64,000 nucleotides of DNA from Oxyruncus cristatus. Its lineage: Eukaryota; Chordata; Aves; Passeriformes; Cotingidae. Each line of letters opens with the position of its first letter. Position 1 is the stretch's first letter. The stretch is taken from NCBI GenBank assembly GCA_013399855.1, contig VXAY01004752.1, forward strand, positions 358,184 through 422,183. Direction: 5' to 3'. The notes under the pieces are model-generated. The model ran no database searches and had not been told where the DNA came from. It saw nothing but the letters and a program-made list of their open reading frames with translations. A program made the position numbers and the translations under genes. Below, piece after piece: positions 59,619 to 64,000 of this stretch.

Positions 59619-60222
59619 CACAGAATCACAGACTCAGACGGGTTGGAAAGGACCTCGGAGATCATCAAGTCCAACCCTTGATCCAACACCACCGCGGTTC
59701 CCAGACTATGGCACTCAGTGCCACGTCCAGCCTCATCTTGAAAACCTCCAGGGATGGAGAATCCACCACTTCCCTGGGCAGCCCATTCTAGTGGCCGATT
59801 ACTCTCTCTGTAAAGAATTTCTTTCCAATATCTAACCTAAACCTCCCCTGGTACAACTTAAGGCCAAACCCTCTTGTCTTTCTGCTGGTTGTCTGGGAGA
59901 AGAGACCAACCCCCACCTGGCTACACCCTCCTGTCAGGGAGTTGTGGAGAGCGATGAGGTCTCCCCTGAGCCTTCTCTTCTCCAGGCTAAACAACCCCAG
60001 CTCCCTCAGCCTCTCCTCACAGGACTTGTGCTCCAGTCCCTTCACCAGCCTGGTTGCTCTTCTCTGCACCTGCTCCAGCACCTCAACATCCTTCCTGAAC
60101 TGAGGAGCCCAGAACTGGACACAGCACTCCAGGTGTGTCCTCACCAGCGCTGAGTACAGGGGCAGAATCACTTCCCTGGTCCTGCTGGCCACACTGTTCC
60201 TGATACATGAAGCAAAGGATCT
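59619..60222 (-). mobile_element. CR1 LINE with ORF2 C-terminus, best preserved
   Basis: The best preserved LINE in the window, about 600 bp. The minus strand stays open for about 145 codons and encodes the reverse-transcriptase-distal end of CR1 ORF2: '[20 protein letters not shown]', '[20 protein letters not shown]', '[20 protein letters not shown]', '[20 protein letters not shown]' and '[20 protein letters not shown]'. A 3' UTR with the normal AGAATCACAGAATC-type tail follows. The relatively intact frame suggests a younger insertion. It lacks the endonuclease and most of the reverse transcriptase, so it is inactive. Confidence 0.97.
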
Positions 60223-60851
60223 GTAGGATCCCACAGGTGAGTTACTGAGGAGCAGCCGTGAAGCTGAGGAACAGAGGAAAAGGAATGAGCATCTTCCTGC
60301 AAACCTGCAACAGAAAATGAGCATCAAGCAGTTTGAGTTATGAAATCGAAATTCCTGTTGGCAGTCGTGTCACACACTCCCTTACTCAAACCCAGTGCCA
60401 AGATGCCAGTGTGTATTATAGGAAGCAGGATAGGCAGCCATTGGACTGCCTGCTTCAAACACAACATTTGAAATGCTGAAAGTGCTAAAAATGGTCTTTT
60501 GCAATGGATGGGATGTTACATCAGAGACCATGGTTCAAGGAAAGGGATATGAAGGTGGTGCAAACCACTGAGAGGTCATGATGGAACGTTTGATTATACC
60601 AGAACCACAGCCCTTCATCTCATAAGCACAGTATGACAACACTTACAAGGCACATGTTTCTTCAACCAGGGCACGGACAGTTCAACCAGGGCACACACAC
60701 TTTGTCCGTGTTCACCAGAACGTGCCAAAAGCCTGAAAAGCAGTGTCAATTGCCACGGTCATCAGAACATGACAGCAGCTCCAGGACTTTTCTGGGAAGC
60801 ACCTCCAGCACCGAAGAGCAAACTAAAATGTCCTAAAACCCACTGGAGGAC
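60223..60851. other. Unique non-coding sequence
   Basis: No supported gene. A 16-base word TTCAACCAGGGCAC is duplicated in tandem at about 60661-60695. Confidence 0.5.
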
Positions 60852-61060
60852 AAGAAGGGCCTCCTTTAATCACCAAGTCCTTCCTGTCACATTCCCCGGC
60901 AACCAAGTCATACAATCCCATTTCACAGGCTGAACAAGCATAAGCTTCAAATGAGCTGGAGCATTTGCCCCAAGGCCATTCCCAAATCTCCGTTGTCTGA
61001 GAGTCTCTAACTCTCTTCTGATATCCAGCCTGAATATATTCTTCATCAGTTCATGTCTCT
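60852..61060 (-). mobile_element. Diverged old CR1 fragment
   Basis: 'gggcctcctttaatcaccaa', 'gtctctaactctcttctgat' and 'atccagcctgaatatattct' follow in the right order the reverse complement of a CR1 3' end. The minus strand gives 'NIFRLDIRRE', like the ORF2 tail 'FRLDIRR'. The middle is highly diverged. Confidence 0.55.
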
Positions 61061-62044
61061 CTGTATTTGCAGCAGCACGGTCCATTAAAGCTCGGCAGCC
61101 TCACCCCTCTACATACAGCCTTCAGCACACATCAAGCCAGGATAAATCATCCTGGCTGTGCCATCTTCTCTCTTCATTCCTGCCTGAATTTCAAGCAGTG
61201 CCCTGTTCCAGTTCCCATCTGACGTCCCCAGCCTCAAATGCAGCCACTGCACCGAAGGAGCTCATGCAAAGGTTTATCCCAAAAGGCAGAGAGTGATGCA
61301 AGAGAATGAGATCGTGTCCTTCACTGCAGACGTGAAGTTGGGGTGGACAGATGTCCAGACGCTGGGACAGTTAAACCAGCCAAATGGCAACCTTGAAGAT
61401 GTTCATCCTCTGCAGAATGTTTCTGCTGCACACAGTGCTGGGAATTTTGGGAGTGTCTCTTAAGCTGGGCCAGGTGATTGCTGCTTTCATGGCAAATGTT
61501 TTGGAAATGAGTTTCACAAGCAAGTCTGGATCTGGGTTGCTCACCTGGTAATTGGGACACACTTTTTTTTCTTTTTTCCCCCCCCACTGGATACAAAGCC
61601 CCAAATAAGCCAACTGTGCAGGTCAGCAGGAGTTGGAGTTTCTTCTTTTTTTTTTTTTTCTTTTTTCCTCCTCCTCTTTTGTTGTAGCATTGGAGGCACC
61701 GGTTAAAAATAGCTGTGTAAACCCACTGCGGGAAGTGAATGTCCCTCCCTCAGCGCTTCCAGGCAAGTGTCTATCCAAAATTGTCCCCCAAGACTGTGTG
61801 TGCTTTGGGGTGAGCCTGGGTCACCCACGGCACCATTCAGCACTGGGTGTAGCTCGGGCAGCACACAGAGCAGGGCTGTGCACCCCTCAGGGACTCATGG
61901 TGGCAACCTGCCATCAGGACCTGTGTCTCTCCCACCCAGCAATCCCATTCCTCGCTGTCCTTTGGTTAACAGCAGCCATGGGATAATTATTCTCCTTAGG
62001 TGGATGCCAACCCTGGGGAGTTCTGTGAGCCCCCCAGGTGAAGG
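61061..62044. other. Unique non-coding sequence with a T-rich tract
   Basis: No supported gene. It includes a T/C-rich region at 61563-61690. Confidence 0.5.
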
Positions 62045-62365
62045 GAGGCTGTCAGAGGACGGATCAGGCTCTTCTCGGTGCTGAACAATAGGACAAGAGG
62101 CAAAGGGAATAAAATGATGCACAGGAAGCTCCACCTGAACATGAGGAAGAACTTCTTTGCTGTGCAGGTGACCGAGCACTGAACAGGCTGAACTGCCCAG
62201 AGAGGGTGTGGAGTCTCCCCCACTGGAGATATTCCAGAACCATCTGGACACAATCCTGAGCCGTGTGCAGGACTGGAGCAGGATTGGAGCTCTGTTGGAG
62301 CAGGGAGGTTGCAGTACGTGAGCTCCAGAGGTCTCATCCAACCTTACACATTCTGTGATTCTGAG
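62045..62365 (+). mobile_element. CR1-family LINE 3' fragment (divergent subfamily)
   Basis: Sense orientation: 'gtcagaggacggatcaggct', 'aatgatgcacaggaagctcc', 'acctgaacatgaggaagaac', 'gagagggtgtggagtctccc', 'ccagaaccatctggacacaa', ending 'cattctgtgattctgag'. The ORF2-derived part corresponds to the 'LYLNMRKNFFTVR'-type end, different from the 'FRLDIRK' type of the other copies. It therefore belongs to another CR1 subfamily. Confidence 0.9.
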
Positions 62366-62474
62366 AGTTCCCGATCTGTCCAAACATTTGGGACAGAGTA
62401 TAGGAGGGCTTTCCAAGCCCTTGAAGGCTACCCTAAGTACCTTCCTCCTCTCTGACAGATGTGCCACTGGTCAA
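62366..62474. other. Spacer between two CR1 elements
   Basis: Unique sequence with no gene. Confidence 0.5.
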
Positions 62475-62690
62475 TTAGCCACACTACCCAGAGAGTGGTT
62501 GGGCACTGACCAGGCTCCCCAGGGCAGTGGGCACGGCCCCAAGGCCGCCAAAGCTCAAGGAGAGTTTGAACAACGCTCCCAGGGACAGGGTGGGATTGTT
62601 GGGGTGTCCTGGGCAGGGCCAGGGGTTGGATTTGATGATCCTTGGAGGTCTGTTCCAACTCAGGATATTCCACGATTCTGTGATTCTACA
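62475..62690 (+). mobile_element. CR1-family LINE 3' fragment
   Basis: Sense orientation: 'gggcactgaccaggctcccc', 'agggcagtgggcacggcccc', 'aaggagagtttgaacaacgc', 'ggatttgatgatccttggag', 'gtctgttccaactcaggata', and a tail ending in TTCTGTGATTCTAC. It is a further variant ending in 'aactcaggatattc', as in the 41.77-kb stub. Confidence 0.93.
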
Positions 62691-63297
62691 CATCAGGAGG
62701 AAGCTGATCCTCAGGGCTTCATCCTTGGGACCAAATCACACATGAGAAAAACAGGACCCCTAGAAAGGCAGGGCTTAGAATTAAGATGACAAGGAACCAC
62801 CAAATTCCTTCTCACCCGTTGGTTCTATTGCACTGTTGCTTGAAGAACCTTTTGGTAGAATTTCAAGCCCATTTCAGTATTTGTGTCAGTTTGATCACTC
62901 TCATTGCAGTCAGTATTTATTTGAATTTGGACGAAGATTGTTGTGAATGGTGGTAAGGAAAGGTCACATCTACAGGTTGTCATCTTGATGGCAGAAAAAT
63001 AAGTTAAAAAAACCTCCAATCAGCCTCAAGTGGATTGCTTGGGAAATAATTTTCGTTCCCAAATGCAATCACCTATATTGGATACAATGTTTATTTGTTA
63101 AAAAGAAAATAAAAATGGAGTTTGGGAGCTCTTGTGTCTAAAAAAAGACTACTTTCCCTGGCATTTATAAATATTAATTTGGAATGGTAGAGAGGAACAA
63201 TACATAACAATAATGAGAATCACCAAATCCCATCATTTTTGACATCGTCGTATCAACAGCTTAAGGATTAAGGTGAACTCTAAACATATTGCTTCCA

Positions 63298-63351
63298 AAT
63301 AATAACAAGAATAATAACAATAATAACGATAATAACAGTAACGATAATAAC
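63298..63351. repeat. (AATAAC/AAT)n simple repeat
   Basis: Imperfect units AATAAC, AATAATAAC and GATAATAAC run for about 54 bp. Confidence 0.9.
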
Positions 63352-63359
63352 ATCAAAAT

Positions 63360-63394
63360 GAAAAAAAACCCAAACAAAACAAAACAAAAAACCC
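63360..63394. repeat. A-rich (AAAAC)n tract
   Basis: AAAAAAAACCCAAACAAAAC-type units adjoin the AATAAC repeat. Confidence 0.9.
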
Positions 63395-63751
63395 CTTACT
63401 GCATTATATATTTCTGATGGCTTTCTTCTCCTAATAACGTTTACAGGATCATTGCTTCGAACATTTGGATGTCACGTTCAAAAAATTAACCTGGAGAAGG
63501 GGGAGGTCTTCTTATCTCTTCCCATTCTTGCAAAGCTTTGCTTAGCCTTGTCTTTGTTTCCCACTAGCCCCTGACATTGACAGAGTCAAAGGCCTATCAA
63601 CTAATACCCTAATTTCAGGAGGATTTTATACATACATATATCTATGCGCACATGCACGTGGGGACGTATATGCACAAAACCAAGCAGTGTTTGCAAAGAT
63701 AAAGTTGCGCCAGGTGTCAGTTTTCACACCTCCTACTAAATACTCGAGGTG

Positions 63752-63794
63752 GAAAAAAAAAACAAAAACCCAAAACAAAACAAAACCAAACCAC
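63752..63794. repeat. A-rich (AAAAC)n tract
   Basis: An A-run is followed by CAAAAACCCAAAACAAAACA and CCAAACC units, the same composition as tracts at 18.2, 31.25, 39.95 and 63.36 kb. Confidence 0.9.
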
Positions 63795-64000
63795 GATGCC
63801 ACAATTTCATTGAAAATCCAAGCTATTGAGATCTAATCGCCGCTTAAGCTGTGGCTTTATTCAAATCTGGATCACCAATAGGGTTCAGGATGTAAATGAA
63901 GTGCAAAGAGCAATAAAGCAAAGGAAGGGGGGGGGGGAAATCTATGATAGCCCTTTCCTTCAGCCATTTGATTCCCAAGTCCTTATCAGTCAATTAATGC

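Larger units (their letters stand above)
62691..64000. other. Unique AT-rich non-coding sequence
   Basis: No supported gene. The simple repeats inside are listed separately. From 63040 the sequence is AT-rich with almost no open frames and contains many TTAATT-like words. A G-run of about 11 lies at 63927-63937. Confidence 0.5.

Noticed and set aside
59788..60327. 179-codon minus-strand frame as a possible host gene
   Set aside because: Its sequence is the C-terminal part of CR1 LINE ORF2, so it was annotated as a mobile element.
1..64000. tRNA, rRNA, known microRNA, CRISPR or retroviral genes
   Set aside because: No cloverleaf, rRNA core, familiar microRNA seed hairpin, regularly spaced direct repeats, or retroviral gag/pol/env-like frames were recognised by eye. 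A covariance-model or profile search could still find diverged cases.

Overview
The window looks like nuclear DNA from a bird. It holds about 22 pieces of CR1 (chicken repeat 1) LINE retrotransposon, recognisable by the 3' end reading roughly GGTCCCTTCCAACCCAAACC followed by TTCTGTGATTCTATG. Many copies carry the 'CTGGTCTAGTGGAAGGTGTC' and 'CTGCCCATGGCAGGG' blocks, which I associate with neoavian birds, perhaps a passerine; the lineage is an inference. Very old amniote repeats (a MIR SINE, an L2/L3-type LINE fragment, other Mesozoic-looking fragments) also survive, as expected in a slowly evolving bird genome. There are no bacterial-style operons, no CRISPR array, and no tRNA or rRNA that I could recognise.

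I found no protein-coding gene that I can support. Most open frames are short, carry no recognisable domain, or are translations of repeats. The only protein homology I can see is the degraded C-terminal end of LINE reverse-transcriptase ORFs, best at 59.8-60.2 kb (CR1) and 17.43-17.56 kb (older LINE), both on the minus strand. The window is therefore most simply intergenic or deep-intronic DNA, probably a gene desert or long intron with scattered regulatory elements.

Layout: 0-8.5 kb is mostly unique AT-rich sequence with one CR1 and a possible MIR. 8.5-12 kb has CR1 ends and an ancient repeat. 12.0-12.9 kb is repeat-free with a small GC-rich core carrying two CACGTG E-boxes and looks like a regulatory element. 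12.9-16.9 kb is unique AT-rich sequence with an assembly gap. 16.9-19.2 kb is repeat-rich (CR1, old LINE, A-rich tract, CR1). 19.2-28 kb is mostly unique, including an AT-rich stretch at 26.3-27.7 kb. 28.0-29.4 and 35.8-36.7 kb hold pairs of minus-strand CR1s. 31.5-31.9 kb holds a cluster of GATA motifs with an AP-1/NF-E2 site. 42.0-42.2 kb has paired nuclear-receptor and octamer-like motifs. 43-49 kb has CR1 pieces, a clear MIR at 46.0 kb, an ancient repeat at 45.85 kb and a second assembly gap. 51.0-51.96 kb is a CpG-island-like block and the best promoter candidate. 52-64 kb is unique sequence with three minus-strand and two plus-strand CR1 pieces and simple repeats near the end.

I did not find a clearly new biological system. 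The observations most worth checking are the CpG island, the GATA/AP-1 cluster, the GC core with twin E-boxes, and the plus-strand open segment at 17.17-17.40 kb.
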